This document shows positions 9,180 to 17,783 of a stretch of DNA of 64,000 bases, one piece after another. The stretch is from contig NZ_FQWQ01000002.1 in NCBI RefSeq assembly GCF_900129725.1, positions 248,001 to 312,000 of the forward strand, given 5' to 3'. Numbering within the stretch: the first letter of the stretch is position 1; each line of letters begins with the position of its first letter. The position numbers and the translations under genes are program-made. The notes under the pieces are model-generated. The model saw only the letters and a program-made list of their open reading frames with translations. It ran no database searches and was not told where the DNA came from. The DNA is from Chryseolinea serpens. Its GTDB lineage: Bacteria; Bacteroidota; Bacteroidia; Cytophagales; Cyclobacteriaceae.

Positions 9180-9815
9180 TTATTCGTTACACTCGTTGAT
9201 GTAATACTGATTTCGATCTTGTCCCCAATACGGCTTGCTCAAATCGCCATTGGATGCTTTTGCAAACAACGGGATTGCCTTTTCAAAGAAGGGCATCGCG
9301 TTCTTGCATCCCCCTCCGAAAGGCCGGGGCGTATGAAAAACACTTTGCCCTTTCAGAAAATAGATCCGTGGGTTTGCGGCATTGAGGGCAGTAGCTTCCG
9401 CGAGTTTAGCGTCGAAAATTTCTCCATACTTTTTATAACGGCTCATGGGCTTCACCGCCAGACGCGCATTGGCGATGTAGGCCTCCAGGACCAGGATCTC
9501 ATCGTTGGTCTTTGTCAAGGTTTTTGATTTATTCAAAGCCTGCTCCGCCTGGTCGATCAATCCATCCCGTTGTTTTTCATCTTCCAATAAATAGGACGTC
9601 ACCACTTTTGCATACGCGGCATAATAATGTGCACTCCATTGGTCGCTATAGCGCGCCGCGATCATATCCAGGCGGTTCACCAAACTGAGTTTTTCCTGCG
9701 GGGCTTCCGTCTTTTCGAATTTCAAATAGGTTTCTTTCAATACGGCTTCAAAAGTTTGCGCATACGCAACGATGTTCAGAAACAAAAAACTTAAGATCAA
9801 TAGTTTATTTTTCAT
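9180..9815 (-). CDS. Secreted helical (TPR-like) hypothetical protein
   Basis: A 211-residue protein with a clean signal peptide (MKNKLLILSFLFLNIVAYAQ) and an all-helical body with TPR-like spacing (AEQALNKSKTL, LNAANPRIYFLKGQSVF). A C-terminal GGGCKNAMPFFEKAIPLFAK segment is typical of small Bacteroidota periplasmic proteins. The ATG at 9815 starts directly at the signal peptide; an in-frame ATG two codons earlier (9821) is less likely. It begins 12 bp after the TonB receptor stop and is probably co-expressed with it. No enzymatic motif seen; a role as periplasmic accessory to the receptor is inference. Confidence 0.7.
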   Translation of the reverse strand: MKNKLLILSFLFLNIVAYAQTFEAVLKETYLKFEKTEAPQEKLSLVNRLDMIAARYSDQWSAHYYAAYAKVVTSYLLEDEKQRDGLIDQAEQALNKSKTLTKTNDEILVLEAYIANARLAVKPMSRYKKYGEIFDAKLAEATALNAANPRIYFLKGQSVFHTPRPFGGGCKNAMPFFEKAIPLFAKASNGDLSKPYWGQDRNQYYINECNE

Positions 9816-9827
9816 ATGCATGGGTGT

Positions 9828-11975
9828 TTATAATTCATCTTTTTTAAATGAGGTCAGGGAAATGTTTACGCCCACAAATACCGCGCGATATAAGGGAGGA
9901 ACGATCGGATAACGACTTTGTCCATCTGCCGAGTAACGATAGCCTAACACGTTTTTATAATTCAATACATTGTCCACGTTGGCGTAGAACACGGTGAACC
10001 ATTTCCCGATGGACGTGAGGTAAGACAGGTTTAGCGAAAGATTCCGGTATGAAGGACTGCGGCTACCCAGGAACGTGTTGTCGAGGGGATTATAATACGG
10101 TCTTCCGGAGGTAAAGCTGTAGGTGGCGCCGAGGTTCATTTGGAGCGATTCTATAAAATACTTTGTCGTGATGTTCACGTTGTGATTGGAAACAAAATCC
10201 GGTGTCGCTTTCTGGATGAGATTGGCATAGAGCCGTTTCGTGTCGACATAGCTATAGGCAAGCCAATAATCAAAGTTCTTGATCGTCTTCTGATCCCTCC
10301 AGAACACATCCACTCCCTGCGCATAACCGTTCCCCGAGTTATCCACCGCGCCATACACCACGCGATAGGGATTGGGATTGTAGGTGGCGTTGAGCTCGCG
10401 CACGAGTTGGTTATAGGATTTATAGTAGCCTTCGATGCGAAACGAGCGCGAGTCGTTGATCCATTGGTAGTTCGCCATGTAGTGAACGGCTTGCTGAAAA
10501 TCGGTTTGATAATCGCGAAGGAGATAACGCTTGTCCGCCAGCTGATAGAAGATGCCACTGGCCACCGACACCTGGCTGTAGCTCCCCGTCTTCGCCGCCA
10601 GGGCGATGCGGGGGGCAATGTTTCCTTTTTGCAGCAGCTTGCTGTATTCCACCCGTACGCCGGGTTTGAAGGCCCATTGTTTTCCAGGCTTCCATTCCGA
10701 CTCCAGGTACACGGCCACCTGGGTTTCGTCAAAGTGATAGGCCGCCGTATCAAAATCCTGTTTGTATTGATAGCGCTGCACTTCGCTGCCCAGCGTGACA
10801 TTGAACGACTCGGTTAAAAACTGCGTGGCTTCCCCCCGCCATTGCATCCGCCAATCCTTGTTCACCATGGGAAATGCACCCCACTGCGTTTTGTCTTCGT
10901 TCATGCTTGCCGACAGGGCCGTATAGAAAAGTGTTTTCCCATTCACCAACTGACGAAATGAAGCATTGGAATAGGTGTTCTGATTTTTCAGACCAAACGG
11001 CATCATGCTGCCGGGCCGGTAAGGATCGGGAATTTCCGTCCCGCTCTGATAGTAATCGTGTTTGACAAAGGCTTTAAAAATTCCGCCTTTTTCATTTTGC
11101 GCCGACCATTTCGCAGACGCACCGCCACCGGTGGGGACATCATAGAAATTGAAGTTGGTGTTGGCGATCTTATAAAAAGGAGAAAGGTTGCTATAGTTGG
11201 CCGTGATCTCGCCGGCGCTGTGCTTCCATCGCTTGATCCCGGACAACGCAACCCCTGCCATGTTCAGGTTGGCGCTCACCGTTGTTTTCTCCGGAAGGTC
11301 CATCGTGTTCAATTCTAATATTGATGACAGCGCCTGCCCGTAGCGCACACCGTAGCCACCGCTGCTGAAGGACATGCCTTTGAATTGAAACGGCGTGAAG
11401 CGACTGCGCTGTGCCACACCGGGGACGTTGCTGAAGAATGCGTTTTGCACCGTCATGCCATCGATGATCACGGCGCTTTCGCTGGCATCGCCACCGCGCA
11501 CAAACAGTCCGGTTTGTTCGGCCACCCGTTGCGTGCCGGGCAGGGTTTGGATGGCGCCAACGATGTCGCCGGCTGCCCCTGCATTGGTGTAGATGTCCAT
11601 CGGCTTGAGCACGGCCACCTCGCGATCGCTGTTCGCTTCCATCGAACCGGCCGTGATCACCACTTCATTGAGCTGCGCCGTTTCTTCTTCCAGCCGGAAC
11701 GCAAAGGAAGGAAGCGATCCGTTCAAAGTGACGGCGACCTCTTGCTTAACAAACCCGATGGCCGAAACAACGATGGTCTTCTCCCCCGTCTCCTCCGTTG
11801 TAAAAGAAAATTTTCCCACAGCATCACTCGATGTTCCGTCCAGCGAATTGAAGATGTAGATGCTGGCGCCGGGTATGACCTCGCCCGATTTGGAGGAGAC
11901 TGATCCGGAGATCCGGGTTTGACTATACGACGCAAAAGCCGTGACCACTATTATAAAACAGAAGACGATTTTCAT
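9828..11975 (-). CDS. TonB-dependent receptor with CarboxypepD_reg-like domain
   Basis: A 715-residue outer-membrane receptor. Signal peptide (MKIVFCFIIVVTAFASYSQ), N-terminal carboxypeptidase-regulatory-like beta domain (about 20-105, containing GEVIPGASIYIFNS), then the plug (FVRGGDASESAVIIDGMTV) and a beta-barrel ending with a typical outer-membrane strand (AVFVGVNISLTSFKK). It lacks the SusC size and has no SusD neighbour, so it is a stand-alone TonB transporter, perhaps for a siderophore, metal complex or small molecule. It is divergent from the MarR-like gene at 12086 with tandem repeats in the 110-bp gap, and is followed by a small secreted protein. Ligand cannot be read from sequence. 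Confidence 0.9.
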   Translation of the reverse strand: MKIVFCFIIVVTAFASYSQTRISGSVSSKSGEVIPGASIYIFNSLDGTSSDAVGKFSFTTEETGEKTIVVSAIGFVKQEVAVTLNGSLPSFAFRLEEETAQLNEVVITAGSMEANSDREVAVLKPMDIYTNAGAAGDIVGAIQTLPGTQRVAEQTGLFVRGGDASESAVIIDGMTVQNAFFSNVPGVAQRSRFTPFQFKGMSFSSGGYGVRYGQALSSILELNTMDLPEKTTVSANLNMAGVALSGIKRWKHSAGEITANYSNLSPFYKIANTNFNFYDVPTGGGASAKWSAQNEKGGIFKAFVKHDYYQSGTEIPDPYRPGSMMPFGLKNQNTYSNASFRQLVNGKTLFYTALSASMNEDKTQWGAFPMVNKDWRMQWRGEATQFLTESFNVTLGSEVQRYQYKQDFDTAAYHFDETQVAVYLESEWKPGKQWAFKPGVRVEYSKLLQKGNIAPRIALAAKTGSYSQVSVASGIFYQLADKRYLLRDYQTDFQQAVHYMANYQWINDSRSFRIEGYYKSYNQLVRELNATYNPNPYRVVYGAVDNSGNGYAQGVDVFWRDQKTIKNFDYWLAYSYVDTKRLYANLIQKATPDFVSNHNVNITTKYFIESLQMNLGATYSFTSGRPYYNPLDNTFLGSRSPSYRNLSLNLSYLTSIGKWFTVFYANVDNVLNYKNVLGYRYSADGQSRYPIVPPLYRAVFVGVNISLTSFKKDEL

Positions 11976-12022
11976 TTGCCTGTTTTTTGATGACGTAGCA
12001 AACGTAAAGGCGTTTCTCTTTT

Positions 12023-12076
12023 ATTTACATATATTTCGCTATAATTAATAATAATTTACATCGAATCCGATATAAT
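12023..12076. promoter_or_regulatory. Tandem 23-bp direct repeats in divergent promoter region
   Basis: Two imperfect copies (12023-12045 and 12054-12076, 18 of 23 bases identical) both begin ATTTACAT and end TATAAT, spaced 31 bp apart, about three helical turns. They lie between the TonB receptor start and the MarR-like start. They may be regulator sites or duplicated promoter elements. Confidence 0.4.
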
Positions 12077-12085
12077 CTAAAAACC

Positions 12086-12736
12086 ATGAACAAGACCGTC
12101 GAATTAGTGAATGAGTGGGCGCGCTTTGAAGAGAAGTTCAAAGAGGGGACCATCGAGGAGTTCTGCCGGCATTATCTGATCTCACAACGGGAGAAAAAAG
12201 AGATCGGTCAGAATTTCAAAGGCGTGATCCCGCCCCAGGTAGACGCCTACCTGGCCAAACTGCTGGGGATCATCTCGAGTTATATGAAAGTATACATCGA
12301 TTCGGCCATCGAGGAGATCCCCGACATTAAACGCGCCGAGGATTTCTATGTCCTCAACACGCTCGGCAACCTGGGCGAATCACGCAAAACGGATATCATC
12401 AACACGCATTTCCTTGAACTGTCGTCCGGCATCGATCTGATGAACCGGCTGGTGAAAGTTAAACTGATCCAGGAACGCACCGACCCCGAGGATAAGCGCT
12501 CGCGGCTGATGAGCGTGACCGACAAAGGCCAGCGTGCGCTGATGAAGTGCTATGAGAAATTCTCCCGGATGGCCGAGATCATTTTCTGGGGCATGAGCAT
12601 CGACGACAAAAAGTTGTGCATCCAGCTTCTGCGCGGGGTGGAAATAAAACACGGCACCATCATACACGGCCTGCGCGGCAAAAGCCTGAACGAAATACAC
12701 GCGCTGGTGACGGGAGTGAAAATGCAGCGGAAATAG
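12086..12736 (+). CDS. MarR-like winged-helix regulator (paralogue of 4362-5003)
   Basis: A 216-residue regulator colinear with the one at 4362-5003. It shares LGNLGESRKTDIIN, a wing ERTDPEDKRSRLMSVTDKG, and a C-terminal GKSLNEIHALVTG tail that matches GKSIEEIHKEVMG in the paralogue. The shared helical N-terminus (EEFCRHYL versus EDFCRFYL) shows that the extra length is a family trait, not a fusion. It is divergent from the TonB receptor at 11975 and probably controls it. The two copies suggest duplication of a regulator that then took on different target operons. Effector unknown. Confidence 0.8.
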   Translation: MNKTVELVNEWARFEEKFKEGTIEEFCRHYLISQREKKEIGQNFKGVIPPQVDAYLAKLLGIISSYMKVYIDSAIEEIPDIKRAEDFYVLNTLGNLGESRKTDIINTHFLELSSGIDLMNRLVKVKLIQERTDPEDKRSRLMSVTDKGQRALMKCYEKFSRMAEIIFWGMSIDDKKLCIQLLRGVEIKHGTIIHGLRGKSLNEIHALVTGVKMQRK

Positions 12737-12763
12737 CAGGCGCAAGTTTGTGGCCTGCGCCTG
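12737..12763. terminator. Hairpin between convergent genes
   Basis: A perfect 8-bp stem CAGGCGCA/TGCGCCTG with an 11-base loop starts at the base after the MarR-like stop. It has no U-tract but sits between convergent genes, so it may act as a weak bidirectional terminator. Confidence 0.4.
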
Positions 12764-12788
12764 ATGCAGTGTCATCGACAACGATCCA

Positions 12789-14327
12789 CTACACCATCGT
12801 CGGAACAAACCTGGCGTGGCGATCGGCATGATGTCCTTTGAACCAGCCCTCTACGCGATGTCGCTCGTGTGTCATTTCCCCTTTGAGGGTGTACTCGTTA
12901 GACGAAGCGTCATAGGCATAGTCTGTCATCCATTCGCGGAAGTTGGAAGCGGTCGATTCAAGGGCATCCATGATAAATTCAACCTCCTGGTCGGTCATGG
13001 TGGGGTGAAGCGAGATCCTGATCCAACCCGGCTTGGACGAAAGGTCCCCGGCACGAATGGCCTTCCATATTTTGTGCGACCACCCCTGGTCAACGTTCAG
13101 CAGCCGGTGGCCATAGGTGCCTGCACAGGAACATCCACCCCGTGTCTGTATACCAAACTTGTCGTTGAGCAGTCGGACGATCAGATTATAATGGGCGCCT
13201 TTTACGATAAATGAAATGATGCCCAGTCTCTTTCTAAGATTGCCCTGTAGTATGGTAACATCCTTCATTTCCGAAAGGCGGGCAAACGCTATGGCGAGCA
13301 GTTCTTCTTCCCGTCGCAGGATATTTTTAACACCCATCGCTTCTTTCAGCCGGATGCACATGGCGGCCTTTATGCCTTGCAGCACGGGAGGCGTTCCACC
13401 GTCTTCGCGCGATTCTATATCCGTGATATATTCACGCGCGTTCCAGGGATTGCTGTAAAGAACGGTGCCGCCGCCGGGGTGGTCCGGCACGGCATTCCGA
13501 TAGATCTTTTGATTGAAGATGAGCACGCCGGGTGTGCCGGGGCCACCCAAAAATTTGTGCATTGAAAAATAGATGGCATCCAAACCGGCATCCGCTTCTT
13601 CCGGGTGCATGTCCATTTGAACATACGGTGCAGCGGCGGCGAAGTCCACAAAACACAAGCCATCATGGGCATGGATCAGCTTGGCAATTTCGTGATAGGG
13701 AGTTCGTATGCCGGTAACATTCGAGCAGGCTGTTACCGCGGCGATCTTATTTTTTCTGGATTTGTATTCCCACAGCAGTCTTTCGAAATGTTCCAGATCA
13801 ACATGGCCCTCTTCGGTTTGAGCAATGATCTCCACCGTCGCCATCGTCTCCAGCCAGGAGACCTGGTTGCTGTGATGTTCCATGCTGGTCACAAACACCA
13901 CGGGCCGCATAGCTTCGTCTATATCGAACGATTTGGCCTCGGGCATGTACTCCCTCCATCGCTCCGGCATCCGGATGCCCAGCAGCCGTTGTAGTTTATT
14001 GACGGCGGAGGTCATTCCGCTGCCACAGAAAATCAGTACGTCGTCCGGGTTTGCATGAACGTGTTCTTTAACAATATTCTTGGCTTCCTCATACGCCTTT
14101 GTCATCAGCGTGCCGGTCAGGGTGGTCTGAGTGTGGGTGTTGGCAAAAAAAGGGATCACTTCATTTTGCAAACAGCTTTCGATCGGCCGGTATCCGCGGC
14201 CGCTGGCGGTCCAGTCGGCGTACAGCAGTTCTTTTTGCCCGGAGGGGAAACAGAACTTCTGGCCGCGGCCGATGGTGTTCTCCCTGAACGGTTCAAAATA
14301 ATTCTCCAATGAACCGCGGGATGTCAT
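12789..14327 (-). CDS. Class V aminotransferase / cysteine desulfurase-like PLP enzyme
   Basis: A 512-residue fold-type I PLP enzyme. The PLP lysine lies in YFSMHKFLGGPGTPG, cofactor contacts in MEHHSNQVSW and CFVDFAAAAPY, and the C-terminal part has RGGCSCAGTYGH, at the place where Csd/SufS enzymes carry their persulfide cysteine (RxGxHCA). That makes a desulfurase or selenocysteine-lyase-like activity plausible, but the subfamily is longer than IscS/SufS (about 400 residues) and usually annotated only as aminotransferase class V-fold. Its ATG overlaps the stop of the DUF4395 gene by 4 bp (ATGA), showing translational coupling. Cytosolic. Substrate not determined. Confidence 0.85.
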   Translation of the reverse strand: MTSRGSLENYFEPFRENTIGRGQKFCFPSGQKELLYADWTASGRGYRPIESCLQNEVIPFFANTHTQTTLTGTLMTKAYEEAKNIVKEHVHANPDDVLIFCGSGMTSAVNKLQRLLGIRMPERWREYMPEAKSFDIDEAMRPVVFVTSMEHHSNQVSWLETMATVEIIAQTEEGHVDLEHFERLLWEYKSRKNKIAAVTACSNVTGIRTPYHEIAKLIHAHDGLCFVDFAAAAPYVQMDMHPEEADAGLDAIYFSMHKFLGGPGTPGVLIFNQKIYRNAVPDHPGGGTVLYSNPWNAREYITDIESREDGGTPPVLQGIKAAMCIRLKEAMGVKNILRREEELLAIAFARLSEMKDVTILQGNLRKRLGIISFIVKGAHYNLIVRLLNDKFGIQTRGGCSCAGTYGHRLLNVDQGWSHKIWKAIRAGDLSSKPGWIRISLHPTMTDQEVEFIMDALESTASNFREWMTDYAYDASSNEYTLKGEMTHERHRVEGWFKGHHADRHARFVPTMV

Positions 14328-14989
14328 TGCTTTGCGGTCTTTGCAGCGCTATTGCCAAACATGTTGTGAGGCGGCACATTGATCACGGGGGCCAGGATGC
14401 GCACCATCAGGAAAATGCCTGCAACAAAGGCAAACACAATCGCCCATTGTGCGCGCGACACCCGCTGGATGGGCTGTCTTGATTTCACATCGCAAACCTC
14501 GCCCGGACAATATTGTGCCTTCTCTCCATAGATCACCCTGTACACTTTGCAGGCCAGACAAATCCCAAACACGGCTTCGAAAAACAAAAAGATCAGACAC
14601 AGCAAACAGATGACGCCGGTGAACGGACTATAGGCATTGACGACGATGAGCAACGCAAACATGGAGCCTGACAAGAGGACACCGATGATCCACGCAAATT
14701 TCTTTTGTTTCGCTCCCACATACTCGGGCACCTGGTTGCTGACGATCATGCGACCGATGATGAGCGAAGGCGAGAACTTCGGATTGATGAACACCCTGAT
14801 CACAAAGTCGACGAGGAAAAGGGCGATGGCATATTTCGCCAGCCTGAAATCGCCGTTGAATAGAATGAGCATCAACGAGGTGTAGATGACCAGGAACAGT
14901 ATTCCCGCCGCCGCCCTGATCTCGCGCTCGTTTAATACGGGGATATCATATCCGGGGACGTTCTCACCAAATTGTATAATGTTTTTCAT
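14324..14989 (-). CDS. DUF4395-type membrane protein with paired cysteines
   Basis: A 221-residue inner-membrane protein with about five helices. The N-terminal VLNEREIRAAAGI and the FVIRVFINPKFSPSLIIGR segment match the DUF4395 pattern. Helix four ends in GICLACKVY, followed by QYCPGEVC, giving two cysteine pairs (CxxC and CxxxxC) at the membrane face. DUF4395 has no proven function; its cysteines and its genomic habit suggest thiol or sulfur chemistry. Here it is translationally coupled to a cysteine-desulfurase-like enzyme, which supports sulfur handling as an inference only. Confidence 0.8.
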   Translation of the reverse strand: MKNIIQFGENVPGYDIPVLNEREIRAAAGILFLVIYTSLMLILFNGDFRLAKYAIALFLVDFVIRVFINPKFSPSLIIGRMIVSNQVPEYVGAKQKKFAWIIGVLLSGSMFALLIVVNAYSPFTGVICLLCLIFLFFEAVFGICLACKVYRVIYGEKAQYCPGEVCDVKSRQPIQRVSRAQWAIVFAFVAGIFLMVRILAPVINVPPHNMFGNSAAKTAKQ

Positions 14990-15332
14990 CTTCTTGAAGG
15001 GTTAAGGGATTTGGAGTTCAAACGAAACGCGCGTTTTGTTTTATAAAAATAACGGGGCCCGCGGGCTTTTAATAACATCCTATGATAGATAAACGTATAT
15101 TCTACAAAACCTGCCAAAATCCCGTGACATCCGTAAAGGGCGATTTTCCAAGGTCTCTTGGGCCATACCGAGGGTGGATGGAGCATTTGCAAGGAAACGC
15201 CAATCAAATTTTTATGACAGAAAGCGTATTTCATATGATAATCATTCCAGATCGCTAGAAATCCGGGGTTACTCCGAAAGGGCGATTTCCGGTTATCGAT
15301 GCAATGGGATATCTTTATAGAAGGAAAACAAA
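14990..15332. other. Intergenic region with spaced direct repeats
   Basis: This 343-bp divergent gap between the DUF4395 gene and the LytS-type kinase contains two near-identical copies of TCCG(T)AAAGGGCGATTT(T)CC at 15130-15149 and 15273-15290. A minus-strand open frame through it has no protein-like character. The repeats may be regulator sites or a dispersed short repeat; no RNA gene was recognised. Confidence 0.4.
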
Positions 15333-16448
15333 ATGTTCGCAAAAAGACGTACCGCTTATTTACTGTTTTGTGGCGCCTACATCGGCGCGCTCATATTCGA
15401 GAAACCGGTTTATGCTGGTGAGACTGTGCTCGATTGCTTTTCCTATTTGTTCACCGTCCTGATCCACCTTATCCTTTTTGGGCTCCTCATCGTCGTCAAC
15501 CGTTCCTTTTTAATTCCCAAGCTGTTGGAGAATAAGTTCTTTGGAGCCTATGCCTCGGCGTTGATCGGCTTGATCTTCCTGTACACCTTTTCGATGGGCC
15601 ACTACAATAGCTTTATCCACCAAACGCTTTTTCACGACGCGATGGTAGAGACCAGCTCCGGGTTTTGGGACAACTTTGTGTACGGGATGTGCTGCACCGT
15701 CATCACCTCCATGTTATACGTGACGCAGAAATGGGCGGAGCAGCAGGAACAAGTCAAGAACAGCCACATCAACCAGCTACAAACCGAATTAAAATACCTG
15801 CGCTCACAGATCAATCCCCACTTCCTTTTCAATGGCCTCAACACCGTGTACGGTTCGATCGACATGGGCAACAGCCTGGCCAGGAATATGCTGGTTCAAT
15901 TTTCCGATCTCCTGCGATACAATTTGTATGAAGCGGATGTCGACATGATCGCCATCGAAAAGGAGATCAAACATCTCCGGAACTACGTGGCCCTGCAAAA
16001 GGCCCGCAGCAACGACAACATGGAGGTTACGCTCGACATCCATTATTCGGACGGAAATGTGAAGGTAGCGCCGTTGATCTTTATGGCGTTTGTGGAGAAT
16101 GCGTTTAAATATGTGTCGCGGGAGGATAAGGCGATCAATCGGATTGTCATTTCGTTGAAGCAGGAGCCAGGAGCCAGAAGCCAGGAGCCAGGAACCAGTA
16201 GCCAGGAGCCAGGAGCCAGTAGCCAGAAGGCAGGGGTCGGAAGCCAGGAGTCGGGAGGTAAAAGTCAGGGGGTAGGGAGAATTTATTTTGTGTGTGAGAA
16301 TACTTTTGATGAAGGGGAATCTTCGACCGGAGGGATTGGGCTTACCAATGCTACGCGGAGGCTGGAGTTGTTGTATAAGGACCGGTATCAGTTGGAGATC
16401 AAGAAGAAAAATAATCTTTACCGGGTAGAGTTAATGCTGATGGTATGA
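15333..16448 (+). CDS. LytS/YehU-type sensor histidine kinase with heptad-repeat insertion
   Basis: A 371-residue sensor kinase. Four membrane helices (about 8-22, 38-56, 72-90, 112-132) precede a His_kinase domain with SQINPHFLFNGLN (phospho-His163) and an ATPase domain (N box FVENAFKY about 253-260; GGIGLTNATRRL). Between the two strands of the ATPase beta-hairpin (VISLK and RIYFVCEN) sits a repeat of five QxxGxxS heptads (residues 277-311). The comparable kinase at 34331-35422 has only a short turn there, so the insertion is probably tolerated in an exposed loop. The stop overlaps the start of the LytTR regulator by 4 bp, the standard arrangement for this pair. Signal unknown. Confidence 0.9.
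   Translation: MFAKRRTAYLLFCGAYIGALIFEKPVYAGETVLDCFSYLFTVLIHLILFGLLIVVNRSFLIPKLLENKFFGAYASALIGLIFLYTFSMGHYNSFIHQTLFHDAMVETSSGFWDNFVYGMCCTVITSMLYVTQKWAEQQEQVKNSHINQLQTELKYLRSQINPHFLFNGLNTVYGSIDMGNSLARNMLVQFSDLLRYNLYEADVDMIAIEKEIKHLRNYVALQKARSNDNMEVTLDIHYSDGNVKVAPLIFMAFVENAFKYVSREDKAINRIVISLKQEPGARSQEPGTSSQEPGASSQKAGVGSQESGGKSQGVGRIYFVCENTFDEGESSTGGIGLTNATRRLELLYKDRYQLEIKKKNNLYRVELMLMV
16161..16275 (+). repeat. In-frame 21-bp tandem repeat inside the kinase gene
   Basis: About five diverging copies of a 21-bp unit (core AGCCAGGAGCCAGGAGCC) encode QEPGARS, QEPGTSS, QEPGASS, QKAGVGS and QESGGKS. The frame is kept throughout. The unit decays from 5' to 3', as expected for a repeat that expanded and then drifted. 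Confidence 0.9.
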
Positions 16449-17164
16449 GAAAACTCAGTTGTATAATCGTGGATGACGAGCCGGTGGCCCGGAAAATTCT
16501 GCAGGAGTTTACGGAGCAGGTTCCGTTCCTGGATCTGTTGGGGAAATTTGAGAGTGCGATGAAGGCGGAGGAGTTTCTTAAAAGCCATCAACCGGACATT
16601 ATCTTCCTGGACATCGAGATGCCGAAAGTGTCGGGGTTGCAAATGCTGAAGCGGGTTAATATCGAGTCGATGGTGATTCTGACCACGGCGTTTCCCCAGT
16701 ATGCGCTGGATGGGTATGAACTCGATATCATCGATTATCTTTTAAAGCCTTTTGCTTTGCATCGGTTTTTGAAGGCTGTTCAAAAGGCGAAGGATTTTTA
16801 TGAGATGAAGAATGTCCCGACCGCTAACGGAACGCCGCCGCCGTCTTATATTTTTATAAAAAGTGAAAAACGGATCGAGAAGGTGGAGCTAAGTGAGATC
16901 CTCTATGCGGAAGTGCTGGGGAATTATTTGACGATCTATACGGACCGCAAAAAGATCATTGCGTATCTCACCATGAAGAGCCTCGAAAATCAGTTACCTC
17001 CTGCTGACTTTATTAAAATCCATCAATCCTTCCTGGTGAACCGGTCTAAGATAGAATCCGTGGAAGGCAACGATCTTATGGTGGGAACAAAGTCGCTGCC
17101 CATCAGTCGCAATTATCGCGACGGCGTGACGAACCTGATCAATCAAAGGCTTTTAAAAAGGTGA
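16445..17164 (+). CDS. LytTR-family response regulator
   Basis: A 239-residue response regulator. The receiver domain (1-120) has the acidic pair VDDEP, phospho-acceptor Asp56 in FLDIEMP, and the Lys switch in DYLLKPF. The LytTR DNA-binding domain (about 138-237) shows IEKVELSEILYAEVLGNYL and IKIHQSFLVNRSKIESV. LytTR proteins bind direct repeats of about 9 bp. It is translationally coupled to the kinase before it, which should phosphorylate it. Targets are unknown; the direct repeats upstream of the operon are candidates for autoregulation. Confidence 0.93.
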   Translation: MRKLSCIIVDDEPVARKILQEFTEQVPFLDLLGKFESAMKAEEFLKSHQPDIIFLDIEMPKVSGLQMLKRVNIESMVILTTAFPQYALDGYELDIIDYLLKPFALHRFLKAVQKAKDFYEMKNVPTANGTPPPSYIFIKSEKRIEKVELSEILYAEVLGNYLTIYTDRKKIIAYLTMKSLENQLPPADFIKIHQSFLVNRSKIESVEGNDLMVGTKSLPISRNYRDGVTNLINQRLLKR

Positions 17165-17195
17165 GTAGTCCCCGAAGGAAGTAACCCGTGTTACC

Positions 17196-17501
17196 TTACC
17201 GGACTTCGTCCTCGTTGTCTTTCGCCACACCTTCCCACCGGCCTTCGAGGTATCGATAGGCTATCCAGCCACCCAGAAGACCGAAGGGAAATGCCATGAG
17301 GGTGATGAGAAAATCGGAGAAGGTGCCAAAAGACACCGAGAATATTGCCAAGATAATGGCGATGACCACGGCTGTAAAAAGCAGGCCTCCATAATAGATC
17401 GCGACACCCAGAACGGCATAGCCCCAAACATTTTTGCCATTCCTTTCGGCCAGGATATAAAAGGCCTTTCCAATCCAATAAATAAAAAGTAAACCAAGCA
17501 T
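17196..17501 (-). CDS. Small three-helix membrane protein, hypothetical
   Basis: About 101 residues with three membrane helices (MLGLLFIYWIGKAFYILAE, a YAVLGVAIYYGGLLF to AIILAIFSVSF stretch, and FPFGLLGGWIAYRYLEGRW). The ATG at 17501 is preferred because the family-like motif YWIGKAFYxLAE begins the protein; an upstream ATG at 17594 would add 31 residues. Motif spacing recalls uncharacterised Bacteroidota membrane proteins. It is convergent with the LytTR regulator and stands alone. Confidence 0.6.
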   Translation of the reverse strand: MLGLLFIYWIGKAFYILAERNGKNVWGYAVLGVAIYYGGLLFTAVVIAIILAIFSVSFGTFSDFLITLMAFPFGLLGGWIAYRYLEGRWEGVAKDNEDEVR

Positions 17502-17783
17502 AGCTCTGTAGATTACGTTAACGGCTCCGCGCCAAAAGTTCTTCGCGAAGGACCTTAAAACCAACGCCAGGACGCCTATGTATCCGGCTTGCAATATGCC
17601 TGCTATTTTTGAAAGTCAGCGCATATCTTTCCCGCAATTGTACACATTTTCTTACTCCAGGGTTATCGTTGCCCCGACCGGCGAGGAGCGCCATCGTTAA
17701 CGACAAGCCACGTTTCGTGTGCGTCACGCGAGGCATTGGCGCCATTTCTTACGCGTCCGGAAAATGAAAAGCAAGGGAGCCGG

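Noticed and set aside
14986-15342. 118-codon minus-strand frame in the DUF4395/kinase gap
   Set aside because: Translation is not protein-like and is built partly from the two direct repeats; it overlaps both neighbouring gene starts.
16161-16275. CRISPR-like array
   Set aside because: Period is 21 bp with no spacers, and the units are codon-phased inside a kinase gene.
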